Shown here in pieces: positions 35,064 to 47,541 of a stretch of DNA of 64,000 bases. Numbering within the stretch: the first letter of the stretch is position 1; every line of letters starts with the position of its first letter. The notes under the pieces were generated by a model. It did no database searches and had not been told where the DNA came from. It was given only the letters and a program-made list of their open reading frames with translations. Made by a program: the position numbers and the translations under genes. Source of the DNA: Theobroma cacao (lineage: Eukaryota; Streptophyta; Magnoliopsida; Malvales; Malvaceae); the NCBI RefSeq assembly GCF_000208745.1, contig NC_030856.1:13705616-13769615 (forward strand), in the 5' to 3' direction.

Positions 35064-35639
35064 AGCTTAAAAAAAAGCTCCAAGGAAGAGCTTTTTCTTC
35101 TTTTCTTTTAAAAATACAAGAAAATTTTTATTTTTGTTCCAAAAATATCTTCATTTGTTAAAAATAATTACAATATTACTCTCTAAAAAAAAAGAAATAT
35201 CTTATATGATAATTTTAACAAAAATTATAACTTATAAAAAAAATTTACCAAACAACTTTTAATTTAATTTTAAAAACTATTATTTTTTATAAAAGCTTCA
35301 TAATTACTTTTAAATTAAAAAAAATCAAACCAAGCAGGGTCTAAGTATTTTTCATTTAATTAATAAATTTTCATGATCTTTAATGTATTAATTTATAGAG
35401 ATTCAATTGTAAAAAGCTATCATCACACCAAAGAAACGTTGAAGTAAATGATGGAAACAAACCACATAATCAACAATATTTAACTGGGTTTAATTCCAAC
35501 ATTGCCTCAGTTAAAATCTTTAAGTCAAGCTTCACCATGCCAAGCATCTTCTTTAGCTTTAAAGACACATCACCTGACATCCTGGTCTCATTATTAGTAT
35601 TTGAGGATACGACAGTAAAAGTAGAGCACCTATTACCTC

Positions 35640-36169
35640 AACCTAAATATAAATAATAAAATATTTTTATTTATTTTAATTTTTATATTATTTTTTAGTG
35701 TACGTATTCCCTCACCTGATATCCCCATCTCATTATTAGTATTTTAAAATTTTTTGGCTATGGAAACATCGCAGATTTGGTTTCCTGCTCTTTTTTTCTT
35801 TGCTTTCAAATCTCAACCAAGTACTTCGATTTCCATCACATTTTGTCGGCCAATGCAGCTTTATTTGCCTAGGGAAGATAATGATTAGTGTGTGAAAGGC
35901 TGTGTGGCATTAAGTAAGATTAAGAGATTTTATAAATGGGCTCAAGATAGAGAATTGTAGTAATTTTAGGCATTAGTTACTCGAACTTGATTTAATATTT
36001 TATATTTATTTAAATTTTTATATTATTTTTGGGTGTATGAGTTACTTGTGGTTGACAAATTATTTATTTTAATTTATAAATCAATGAAATAGAAAATACA
36101 CAACTTAATCCATTGGCACCATTCCGAAACTGCAAAAATTATGTATACTTCTCTAATTACTAATATTTT
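35640..36169 (+). repeat. Dispersed AT-rich repeat II, copy 1
   Basis: Blocks CTCATTATTAGTATTT, GGCTATGGAAACATCG, TGTGTGGCATTAAGTAAG and a TTTATATTATTTTT-GTGTATG tract recur at 45520-45790 and 46150-46560. It has no coding capacity and is unclassified. The family-C LTR begins at its right edge. Confidence 0.55.
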
Positions 36170-38461
36170 TGTCATGCCTCAAACTGGAAAACCATGGTTG
36201 GCACACGAGCCTAGCAGGCAAGGTCCGCGAGACCTGAACAAGCTTTAGAGTACAAACCTTGAAACATTCACAATAAAAAATTCTATGGTTTACATAACCA
36301 TCAAAATTCATTTTATAACATAATTCCAATATTTATAATATTACCTCTTGGCACATAGTTTCAAATTAAACATTTAGTCATAATAATTCAAGCCATATGT
36401 TGACTAACAAAATGGGTTCGTCCCATACAACTCTTAACACAATAATATAGGGCAACACAGTGCCCACACAATTCCCAAGTAAAACATAGATGGGAAATCA
36501 AGACCAAAAGCAGAAGCTATTACAACTTGAACATAGCAGAATGGACCTATCGATAAAAAACTTATCGAATGCCAAAATGTGTCTATCGATAGATGATGTC
36601 AACCACGCAATCTCGTAATTTCCTTTAGCTGCACATGATACACATAAAGGGTAAGTCATCTAATATTCAATATGTGGTGTTAACATAAGCACAACCATAT
36701 ACGAAGACATATAATAAAGCTTAATCATAAGGTAAGCATAACTAATAAACAAACATCTCTGATGTCAAGTGTGTGTGAATCACTTTAATATCTTTACCCA
36801 TATTACACTAAACTAAGTCTAGTTGTGACTACATGTCAAATGGCATGCCACTATCATGATCAGTCCAACCTACGACATCATAATGATCTATATCTAATTT
36901 AAGTTTACCTTATAGCCATTTTTGAAGCCAAGATCCGTAGGCACACCATAGTTGCCAAATAGTCACATCAAAACTCAATGATCGTATTTGCTTACCTTGA
37001 AACTTTTCATCACATATTAACCATAATTCATCTCATATCGATAATCACAAGCTCATATTTCATAACATTACCATTCACAATGCATATAATCATAATCATA
37101 CATAGTCAACAAAGTGGTCCTCCTTAGACATGGCCAAATCATGTACAGTGACCAGTCAACGGAGTCAAATCACACATGATGTCAAAGCAATCGACGGAGA
37201 GTCGAATCATGCTTAGCGTCGAAGCAACTGATGCGAAGTCAAATCACGCATGACACCGAAGTGATTAGCAAAGAGTTCAAATCATGCCTAGTGCTGAAGC
37301 TACTAACAAAAAGTCAACGTCATCATTCAAAATCACTTAATGGATGGCATTACAGCATTGTAGGCGGGACTTCTACCACCGTCCCTACTTACTATCATTC
37401 CTACAAGGGCATAACATAGTCACAGGAGAAGGACACCACTCAACCTCAAATCAATCAACATATAGAATTCACACATCGAATAGAATATAATCATGTTCAT
37501 AGGCCATAATGCCATAATGACTCATATCATGTTTCATATCATCTAACCATGGTTTAATAGTGTCACGACCCAAATTTTAGGCCATGACCGGTGCACGAGC
37601 CCAGTGGACATAGCCCACTAAGCCCAAGCAAGCTTATCTATATGACCCGTTCATCATTCCATCAAAAGTTGCCAAAGTTATATTTCATAATTCCAATTCA
37701 AAATAATGCTAACCATTGCCATCTCATAGTGGCATTACCAATCAAATATACATATATTGTTTAAAACATATATCTTAATAATTTACATCCGGTTTGTCTA
37801 TACACAACAAAAGGGATACTCGACTTCCAGCGAAGAGACTCGGGCGAAAGTTCAGCTATTGAATGCCGAGATACCTACCAAGGAAACGAATCTACAAGGA
37901 CACCTCGACCTAGTTACCGGCTGTCTCCTGATCTGAAACATGAAGTTGAAAACGGTGAGTATAAACCTAGTGAGTGAACAAAGGAAGGGAATAAGCAATC
38001 GATAAGAGAAGTTAAGAATTCATAATGCACTTATTTTAAAAAATAATGCAATTTAGTTTAATTCTTATTAAAACCCCTCATTAAACCCTCAATTAGTTAA
38101 TCGCTTGATGATGAAGGATCCATACACATCAAAGAATTTAGATAGTGAAAGCTTTAGTAGCATTTAAGCAAGTCAAGTGAAATGACGGATCCTTGCTACA
38201 GCGGAAAGGCATTCTCATTGCAACGTAGCTGTAGCGAGAATGAATTTTCACTGTAGCAAAATTTGGGCTCAAATTATCAGTTGATCGAGGGTTTCTCAGC
38301 TAGTCGAGCATTTCAAACTTAATTAATTAATTCCTTGATTTTGGAAGTCCATGATCAACTATGGTGCTAAAGAAGTGGAAAATAGGGCAGTAACCAAACA
38401 AATAAGCAAACAAGATAGAATGTTTCTTGCTGCACCGAGAACCAGGCTAGTGTAACCCTCC

Positions 38462-38515
38462 ACACACATACACACACACACACACACACATATATACATA
38501 TATATATATATACAT
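38462..38515. repeat. (CA)n(TA)n microsatellite in LTR B
   Basis: ACACACATACACACACACAC followed by TA repeats. It generates Cys-Val-Cys-Val and Tyr-Ile artefact ORFs on the minus strand. Confidence 0.95.
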
Positions 38516-39292
38516 ACCAACATAATATAAGAGCACATGGATTCATCCTTATACACATTTCACATTTCATAACATCAAAACATTTTATCCAGGGCTTGTC
38601 CCCAACACACATTTTTAAAGAAAGGTTGGATAAAATCATTCAAATGTTTTACCCAAATACATCTACATTTCCCAAAGAAATTTTGAAATGCAAGTTCACT
38701 CACCGGTATTCGTTAAATCTTTACTCAACTCCAACTTCCTTTAATAATCCAAATGGGGCGGTGGGGCTTCGTTGGAACCTGTCATCATATTAGCATCACA
38801 ATTAACTCAATTCACATAACTATAAATTCTAAAAGCTATCTCCTATCTAGCTTTCAATTGCCATTAAGTGGTTATCTATTTTCACTATCCTAATCACTCT
38901 AAAATGAATGAACAACCTTAACTACAAAACACTCACAAGTCTAATCACTAGCCATTCTCAACACTTAAAAATCAATTTTAATTCACTACTCACCTTGGTA
39001 GCTTTGTACATTTGAAATTCTTTCCAATAATTTTCAAGCTATAATAGAAGCTCTCTCTTTCTCTCTCTAAAACACCTAGCTAGTGAGAGGGAGTATGGAA
39101 GTAAGACTTTTCAAGGGTTTTAAAGTGAGAGAGTGAAAGAGCACAAAGGTTCTATGAAAGGGTGCACAAAAGCATGAAAATTGGAGCTAGCTTGAGAGAA
39201 GTTATGGAGGTTTCAAAACAAGCTTCCATGGAGGATGAAAGCAACGTGAGATAGGAGGGAGAAGAAGAAGAAGCTGCTGGAGAAATGAAGAA

Positions 39293-42200
39293 TGTAAAAC
39301 CCGACCCTATAAACACATGTCATGACATACATACACTGAGTAGCATGTTATTACGTTAGGAAAGTCCTAAGAATAGACGAAACCCAGTATTCTACTTAAC
39401 GGTACACTTGAGTTGATTTAACCTCGAATTAGTTCAAATAGGAATCGTAGGATGAAATTTAATATTTTATAGTCCAGGAATGACTAAAAATGATTGTTCG
39501 GAGTTCGAGGATTCATTTGGGAAAAAATTGGAAATTTTGATGTTCAGGGGTAAAATCGTCATTTTGCCACCTAAGATAATAATTTGATCATGGAGTGAAA
39601 TTTTTGACCAAGATTAACTATTTGGAGTATAATTTAATGATAGGAAGTCAAAAAGTTTAATTCTGGTGATTTCTGGAGTGTAGGGGCAAAATCATAATTT
39701 TACTACTCGTAGATAAAATTTGAGATTTTGAGAGAATTTAGATCAAATTTGACAAATTGGAGAATGGTATGAGTATAAGGGATGCAAAATATGTTTATGG
39801 GCACTTTCAATTTTTGGGGTAAAAATGTAATTTTTCACTTTTACGGGGGTAAAAGTGTAAATTTCAAAAATTACTCCACCAAGACTTTGGATAAGTCTGA
39901 GAATTTTATCTAAGCTGTGGATATGTGGGACAAGTGTATGGTGAAAATTTGGAAACAAATGGATGAAAGTTTAAAAATGGGCCAATGGAAAAGTGACACA
40001 TGGCACTTTTTAATTGTTTAATATTATTTTAATGGAAAATCAGCCCATTTAAACCCCATATTAAGTGATGGCCGGCCATAAGGAGAAAACAAGAAAGAAA
40101 ATAGAGAGGAAAGGAAGAAAAGAGAAAAACCAAAGGGAAACTAGAAAATTCAAAGGGGAAATCGCATTTTTCGTCCGTTTACGCATCTAACGATAAGCTT
40201 TTTCGACTTTGGCTTGATTTCTACCTTTCTTATGTCTTTGTTTCCATTTAGCATGCTTGAGGAGAGAGATCAAAAAGTAATATCAAGGGCTGGACGAAAT
40301 TCAAGGGGGAGGAATTTGAAATTTTTATATTTTGATTTTTAGTTAAATTGATAGTTTTAGTTAGTTAAATGTGTATAGAAATCAAATTGGGCAAGAAAGC
40401 ATGAAATTTTCACAACACCCACCCTTGGTTGAATCTTCAATGATGTACAATGATGATGAATTGATTTTTTATTCTAAGAGAAATGAAGAGAAAATAATGA
40501 AAAATGGTTAAATGTGATAGAAAAACAAAGTGAAAAATTTACCTAGTTAATGTCCCATTTTTGGCCGAATTTTTCCAAGGAGGAAAGTGAGCTGATTTTG
40601 GTGATTTTAGTGAGTTATTGGCTGATATTTAATGGTTAGAAATGTTGGAGAGAAAATGAGACAATTTAGAGTTAAAATGGAGCGCGTTAGCGAGTTATCG
40701 GGTAAAGTGCCAAAAATAGGTTAATACCGCGTTTAAGCCGTTTTAGGCTATTGCATTTTATACCATGCATTAGTATAGGATTTAAGCCAATTATATAGTG
40801 ATTTAACATCAATGTGGTGAATTGGGTAAATTTTGCAATGTGTTTAGGAGGAGAGCCTTCCGGTAAAGGCAAGAAAGTCGTACCCGACGAACAGTGATCG
40901 GGGCACCTAGAAAGCATTTAGTTTGTACAAACGGTGAGTAAACCTATTATTATTGTAAATTATCTAGAGTTTATTTTTAAATACTCTTTATGTATTTTAT
41001 GAAACGAAAATGAGATTAAAACGGGATTTTTGATGTTTTAGAAATAAATGTGACAAATAAAAATATATTGTGTTGATTATGAAATTGAGTAATTGGAAGC
41101 TGTCAATTATTTTGAAATATATATTTTACTATGAATGGCTTATGATATATGAGTATATGTGGCTATATTTTATAATTGCATTGGGAATAAATGTAAGCTG
41201 TTTTTACTATGCAGGCTGGGTAAATAAATAAAAGCCACGTTATACTGTCGAAAGTTTATTAAAATTGGTGGGTTTAGTTACTGCAGTGACGGGTTTTCGT
41301 GGACTGCCTATTAGAAGGGCATGGTAAACCCGGTTATATAATTACTTCGGTTGTAGAGGCGATAAGGGTAACTTCCGGGGTAGTATTAGAGTTCACTTCA
41401 TGTCGAACCCCCACGTGAATGTGTAACTCGGCCAACGTCAAGGAACGGCTTGTTTTAAAAATAAAAATGTGTTTCACAGGTAAATATCTTAACAACCTTG
41501 GCGGACTCGGTTAGATGCCTCAGCCAAGGTATCCCCGAGGATTAGTTTTGGCTTAAGCCTTGTTTTTAATAAAAGTCAGAAGCCTTAACAATTGTTTTGG
41601 TAAATTACAAATATTTTATGGTTTAAGAAATAAATTGAAAACCTTATGAAATGGTTTGTAATTTGTTGTTTAAACTTGCCTCCATTTTACTCGCCTTTAG
41701 ATATTTATGATAATGTCTGTTTACTCATTTGGATTGCAAAATCTCACCCACCTCATTTCCAAATATTTCAAGCCTGTGGTAGCTTGTAGATATCGATTTT
41801 GTCGAGGATTCCAATTGACCCCTCTATCTCACAGACAGTAGGTTACTATCACCAACACTTGGTGTATTTAAGGGCCACTTGTCATTGTAATTATTATTGT
41901 ACATTATAACTTTGTAAATTATTGTAAGTATGAATTTATTTTATGGTAAATTACAAATATTTTATGGTTTAAGAAATAAATTGAAAACCTTATGAAATGG
42001 TTTGTAATTTGTTGTTTAAACTTGCCTCCATGTTACTCGCCTTTAGATATTTATGATAATGTCTGTTTACTNGCCTGTGGTAACTTGTAGATACCGATTT
42101 TGTCGAGGATTCCAATTGACCCCTCTATCTCACAGACAATAGGTTACTATCACCAACACTTGGTGTATTTAGGGGCCACTTGTCATTGTAATTATTATTG

Positions 42201-42466
42201 TACATTATAACTTTGTAAATTATTGTATGTATGAATTTATTTTACTTCTAAGTTATAAAAGATTACTCACACGTGTTTCTATAAATATTGTTTTATATAA
42301 AAATGCTATATTTTTCTTTTGATTTACTTGAGCCGGAAACAACTGAAAATTGTTGAAAACTGATATGTAAGCCTTGCGGGGTTCCGATTGGTATTCTGGG
42401 TAATGAGTATCAATCAGGACGTCGCGGCGGTTGTCATGGGCCCAAGGAAGGTTTCGGGTCGTGACA
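39293..42466 (+). mobile_element. Solo LTR, family A, inserted in B; target duplication AAGAA/AAAAA
   Basis: TGTAAAACCCGACCC (39293) to TTTCGGGTCGTGACA (42466). Left flank AAGAA (39288-39292), right flank AAAAA (42467-42471). The intact paralogous site in the inverted LTR B copy (near 52375-52395) reads, in this orientation, AAATGAAGAAGTTGCTGG, so the original target AAGAA is recovered and the right copy has one G-to-A change. It is colinear with 23123-26103. Confidence 0.93.
41599..42245 (+). repeat. ~346-bp duplication inside LTR A, joined at a single n
   Basis: 41599-41932 and 41945-42240 are near-identical (GGTAAATTACAAATATTTTA; TGAAATGGTTTGTAATTTG; CCAATTGACCCCTCTATCTC). The second copy lacks the segment between GTTTACT and GCCTGTGG, exactly where n occurs at 42072. 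The other family-A copy has no such duplication. Confidence 0.9.
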
Positions 42467-44657
42467 AAAAAGCTGCTGGAACAAATGATATTTATACCTA
42501 AAGCTTATCCAATATTTTCTTAAATTACGAAAATGCCCTTAACAAGTTGGCTTGTTCTCCTCCAATCTTTTGTGCAATCTTTTTACTTTTTTTGACACTA
42601 GGACAAGGTCCATAATAGTCTAGAAATACTCGAGTTCATGAAAACTTAAAAATTTTGACTCGAGATGAAAAATGACCATTTTGCCCCTACCTTGAAAATC
42701 ATCATTATTTTTATTTTCTTTGTAATTTTACCCTTATTTTCATCATTCATTTATGCCTTAGGCCTACTTAGGCCTTAATATTGTTTGAAAGCTTACTTAT
42801 AAGGGCTTACTAAGGAAATGACGAAATTACCTCTAGTCAGTGATATCATGTTTACTTCTAGCTACGAGTCTATAAAGGTCAAGTTCTCACAAATAGCCTC
42901 ACATACATAAACTATTTCACATCATTTAGCCATAGGCTTATACACATCAACTAAGCATAAAAACAATAATCCTCCATTAGTCTATGCATCATATAGTATT
43001 ATCTCCAAATATATATCTTGATCTCATATATAGTTAGGCAACTTAGTTTTCGAAATGTAGCACCGCTACTATCTAGACATACATAGCATAACATGGATAA
43101 CCTCATAATCTAGGTTCCATATACCCTCGAGTCAAATATATTGCCACCATGTGGCTCACATCATAGTGCACATACATAATAACATATATCAATAATTACT
43201 AGCCTATGCATAACCTTCTAGGCATATACATATCAAATTAAGTACCATGGCAATTCATCTATCATGAGTTATGCATTACATGCATTATTCAAACAATAAA
43301 CTTCACTCACATTGACAAACGAAGGCTCTTCCACAGCCAAAATCGAGCTTTTCTCGCCTCTAATGGTTCTCTAGATCAATGATGCTCTAACAATTTCATT
43401 TCCCCCTGTACAAATCAAAATAATAATTATTTCTTAGCTTTCGACCATTTCTAGCATTTCAAACTAGGTTTGGTTTCAATCACTCATGGTTGTGAAAATC
43501 TAGGTTTCAAATCCTAAGTTCAAAATGTTTAAATCCTTACCTTTGGTGCTAGGTCACCTAATCTCAACTTCAAATTCCCAACAAAGTCCAAAGGTCACCT
43601 AATCTTAACTTCGAATTCTCAACAAAGTCTAAGGGGAGTAACACCAAAGTTAGAGCAAATGGATTTCAAAGTTATAAACCGATTAAATCGAAAATCAATT
43701 GGTAGAAAGGTTTGATCTTACCTTAATAATGCTGTCCTAAGCTCAGATCCACTTCAAATGAGCTCTAAATTCTATTAGGGGTTTAGGGTTTCAAAGGGGT
43801 AGAGAGTGAGGAGAGTTTTCCTTTTGTTTTGAAATGAACGGATAGCTTGAAACCCCTTTTTATTTTGCATTTTCACACTCATCTATAGATAGATGTATGC
43901 ATCTATTGATAGATCCCACTATTATTTTTGGTGTTGACCTTCCATTTATCGATAGATGGTGCACTAGACCCCTTCACATTTTCCTTGTTTAGCTATTTAT
44001 CGATAGATTTCAAGAGTTTATCAATAGATGCTTCTCAACTTGCTTGATATTCATCTTGTGTGGCCATGTATCGATTGATTCCGTGGATCTATCAATAGTT
44101 TTTGTCCAACAGGCTTTATTTGATTCTCAAGTGGACATCTATCGATAATCATGTGGATTCTATTGAGATGTTCTTCCAACTTGCCTTCCTCATGTTTTCT
44201 ATTTTGCATCTATTGATGTAGCACATTTATTGATAAATCATGCCTAGATTCTAGTTTTCACTCCTCCCAAGTCTCCAAAGTCACTTCTTTAAGTATCTAA
44301 TACATTTTCATTCACACAAACACTTCAAATCATTCATATAACTCAAGATTTTTACAGTTATATTAAAATGTAAGATTAAATCTCAATCTTAATCTAAACT
44401 TCAAACTTTAAGATTCATCAATCATTTTTCTAATAAATTGCCTAAGTGTTATGGTGCATTTTTCATACACTTAGTTTATTCAAAGTATCATCAAAGTCTC
44501 ATCAAAGTCCTTAAGTACAAAATAAATTCCAAAATCATTCTCTATACACTTAATCATATTCTCAAATCTTTTAACACATACATGAAAATTTAAATTAACT
44601 CCTCAAATAGCTTAGTTGACATATCCCATAGTCCATATCAAAGTCGGGAGTGTGACA

Positions 44658-45500
44658 ATTTCTACCACGTTAGAGCCTCCTATACCAATCAATAGAGGCG
44701 ACTTAATAACGTTAAAGGCCTAAAACTAAATATTCAAATGAAGTCTTTTTTTTTTTTTGAAATTAAGAAAATGAGGCCTTTTTTTTTTATTGAAATTAAG
44801 AAAGAAAGAGAAAATGAAAAAAGAAAAAAAATTCATAGGTAGATATTATAAATGAAAAAAATAATTAGTTTTATATATACAAAAAATAGCTGTTGGACAT
44901 AATTAAATACATATTATCATTAGTTGATTGAGAATAGGAAAAGTAGTTGAGAATTAATAGCAATGTAGGAATTGAAAAGTGATAAAAAATTGAGTTTATA
45001 AAGCACATAATGTGTAATTTTATTAATTATCTTGACTTTTACATATTTTTAATGAAAAATCATATAAATAGTTGAAAATTAATAGAGATGTGGGAAGTGA
45101 GAGAAAATAGATATTTATTAAGCATGAGAGGATATGTAGATATTTTATTAATTATATTAATTTTTATATATTTTTAATATAATTATTATATTATTATAAA
45201 ACTATGAGATTTATGAAAATTTGAGACCTAAAGCAAAGGCTTTGCTGACTTTACCCTAGGGCGGCCCTGGTGACATAAAATGCCACTAATTCTTTTGCTT
45301 TCATGATTATGAAGAAAAAATTGTGAAATTCAATATTACAATTTTTCATTCTCTAAACTTATTTAAACCTTATAAATAAAATATTTTATGGATATTTTCA
45401 CTATAATTCTTATTCAAAAATCATCCACATATAAAAATATGTCGACAAAATTAAATAATAAGCTAAGTATATAGTATAACGGTAAATTTTATATTTATCC
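44658..45500. other. AT-rich DNA with a ~125-bp tandem duplication
   Basis: Two similar blocks (44935-45060 and 45070-45185) share AGTTGAgAATTAATAG, ATGTrGGAA and TTATTAATTATnTTnA. CTTTACCCTAGGGCGGCCCT at 45248 resembles the end of a repeat common in plants. No gene is seen. Confidence 0.35.
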
Positions 45501-45519
45501 CAATAAAAGATACCATAGG

Positions 45520-45790
45520 GCTCTCCCAACTCATAACCTCATCTCATTATTAGTTCTTTTCAAATCTTTTCCTATGGAAATGTCGTCGTTTTGGTTAAAT
45601 ACCTAGTTATTTTTCCTTTCCTTTTTAGTCATTTCAAGTCCATTTGTCTAACGATGGCAATGGGTAGCATGTTAACTAGAGCACGACACTATCTAATCTA
45701 TTTAAGTAGGATTAGAGCATTCTATAAATGAATTTGGATAGGATATGGTAGTAAAATAAAATTTTTTTGTTACTTAAACCTGATTATAAA
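45520..45790 (+). repeat. Dispersed AT-rich repeat II, copy 2
   Basis: CTCATTATTAGTTCTTTTC, CTATGGAAATGTCGTCG and the following AGGATTAGAGCATTCTATAA match 35700-35950 with substitutions. Confidence 0.45.
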
Positions 45791-45829
45791 TATTAAAATA
45801 TTTATTAGATAGAAGAATATTACTAAAGA

Positions 45830-46130
45830 TCACACGTAAAATTAAAATTAGATATGCTCTTTAATAAAGATGTTAGCATTGCTTGTAATTACACTATCAC
45901 TTCTCGATGGGATCACTCGTACAAATAGAATTAAGATTTATATGTGATGCACTATCAATGCATAGTTCCTATAAACTGTTGGTAAATCTTATGTTGCCAC
46001 CTCATCAAAAAATAAATATGAAATTTTATAAATCCTTAAAAAATAAAGACATGAGCATCAAATTAGTAGGCACATTGCTATTTTTAACTGCATATCGATT
46101 ATCGTTTTTCGGAGGTTCTATATGTTTTAT
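45830..46130 (+). repeat. Segment duplicated at 50770-51040
   Basis: Shared blocks include TGTAATTACACTATCACTTC / TGTAATTAAATTATCACTTT, AAATAAATATGAAATTTTAT, ATGAGCATCAAATTAGTAGG and GGAGGTTCTATATGTTT. Similarity resumes at 47580-47700 versus 51115-51220 (GGAAAGGAGGAAAGAATAGA; TATCACCATTTCA). A ~1.4-kb block therefore entered this copy or was lost from the other. It has no coding content. Confidence 0.7.
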
Positions 46131-46149
46131 ATTACGGCTGCCATTACCA

Positions 46150-46560
46150 TTGTTTCCCTCACCTCATTTCCCAGTCTCATTATTAGTATTTTATAAATGA
46201 GTAGTATGTAAATTGATCTGTGGCATTGTTTAGCTCATTTAAGAAAAATTAAGGTTCTTTATAAATGTTTTCAGACGATGAGCAATATTAATCTTATGTA
46301 TCTATTACCTGAACTCAATAATAGATAATGAATATTTTAATATTTATTTTTAATTTTATATTATTTTTTGTGTGTATGTATTGCTTATAATTGATATAAT
46401 ATTTATTTTAATTTATAAATCGTCTAAGTATAAAATTTACTTTGCATTTTTTTTTATTTAATTTTGACTAAAAATTTATTTTTTATTATTGAATTTAGAT
46501 CAGGTCGGGTTTGTAACGGGTACCTATATCACTTTTAACTAAATGAATGGGTTTAAGTTT
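46150..46560 (+). repeat. Dispersed AT-rich repeat II, copy 3
   Basis: CTCATTATTAGTATTTTATA, TGTGGCATTGTTTAGCTC, TTTATATTATTTTTTGTGTG and ATTTATTTTAATTTATAAAT match 35720-36090. Confidence 0.5.
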
Positions 46561-46705
46561 TATTGAGTTTTAATAGGATTTTTTGTAAGTTAGATTCGAT
46601 AGGGTAAAGATGTTGGATTTTATAATTGAATTCAAGTACGAGTAAGTCAAAATTAGCGAGTAGGTTGCCATTCCTAACTGCAGCTTGACATGGTAATAAA
46701 TCTTT

Positions 46706-47541
46706 ATCAAATGGGGATTCAAGAATAAGAATGACGTGCTAATAAAAGACGTGAAGGTTGCTTGCTCAATTGAAAATAAATTGGGTTTCATTTGTGAGAA
46801 AGATGAGGATATGCTGCTGGCAGACATGGTAAGGGAGGCAGTGACAAGAGCTAAAGCCAAGAAAGGAATAGAAGGGAGCTTCAAATGACGGGGAAGAGAA
46901 TTTTTTAACATGAGATGTCCAGCTGATGTAGTTGGAAGTGTGTACGTGTTTCTGATGGGTTGGTGTTTGGCTTCAAAAGTGTTGTTTTGCATGGAGAAGT
47001 TTCAAGGAATTGAACCAGACTGCCTGCTTGAAGATGGATGCATGAACGCTATTGGGGCTTTTGAGATAGGGAATGATTCCTAAATTGATATGTTCGGGTC
47101 AAGTAACGTCAACCATAAGTCTGTTTTTGGGTGGAGCTGTTTACTGCTGGTGGAGCTTTGCTTTTTTTGGATGTTGTAAGTCGAGGCTATAGGCTTGGAT
47201 TATAGTTTTTCTGTGTAATTTGTTGCAATATTGGGTCTCTTTTTGTTTGTGTGGTTTTGATGCTTGTTTTAGGATCAGATTTAGAATTAGTTGGTAATTT
47301 TAAGACTGGGTAGGTATATCTGGATTAAGATTAGTCAGTTATTTGATGTATGGGATAGGTCTCTGTTTGCTTGGGATCTCGATTTCTACTCGATATCACT
47401 TTTGTTTGGAGTAGTTTAGTCCTCTTGTATGTGTACTGCTCCCTTTTTTAAAATTATTTGGAAGTCTTTTATTTATAAAATTCAAGACTTGTTATGGCAT
47501 GTAAGCTTTTGAAATTAATAAATTTATACTTTCGAAAAAAA
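46706..47541 (+). pseudogene. Possible 3' end of a gene or retroposed transcript, unrecognised
   Basis: The + strand shows a short open stretch ending at TGA 46886-46888 with a coding-like composition (CSIENKLGFICEKDEDM; MVREAVTRAKAKKGIEG). It is followed by ~640 bases that look like a 3' UTR, with AATAAA at 47517 and an A-run at 47535-47541. The open stretch is cut on the left by stops at ~46690. That pattern fits a 5'-truncated retroposed copy or the last exon of a dead gene. I do not recognise the protein. A longer ORF on the opposite strand (46570-46992) has no better claim. Confidence 0.3.

Larger units (their letters stand above)
37561..42891 (-). mobile_element. Solo LTR, family B, inserted in C; target duplication AATAG
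   Basis: It runs from TGTCACGACCCAAATTT (37561) to AAGTTCTCACA (42891), flanked by AATAG on both sides (37556-37560 and 42892-42896). It is the reverse complement of 51960-54573 along its length. Without the inner insertion 39293-42466 it is ~2.16 kb. It includes a CA/TA microsatellite at 38462-38515 where the other copy carries a longer minisatellite. Confidence 0.93.
36170..44657 (-). mobile_element. Solo LTR, family C (gypsy-like), interrupted; TATCGATAG-rich
   Basis: The left end TGTCATGCCTCAAAC is at 36170 and the right end GGGAGTGTGACA at 44657. Flanks ATTTT (36165-36169) and ATTTC (44658-44662) differ by one base, consistent with a slightly decayed target duplication. Removing the nested block 37561-42891 leaves ~3.16 kb that reads continuously (..TTTAATAG joined to AATAGCCTC..). 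The minus strand is the likely sense. It contains about a dozen CTATCGATAGAT-like near-palindromes (36549, 36586, 43872-44230). No coding region is present. Confidence 0.85.

Noticed and set aside
34628..35083. 151-residue ORF
   Set aside because: Nearly all of it is the run of n.
46570..46992. 140-residue minus-strand ORF
   Set aside because: Low-complexity hydrophobic/Ser content, no motif, and the opposite strand has the coding-like stub and poly(A) signal.
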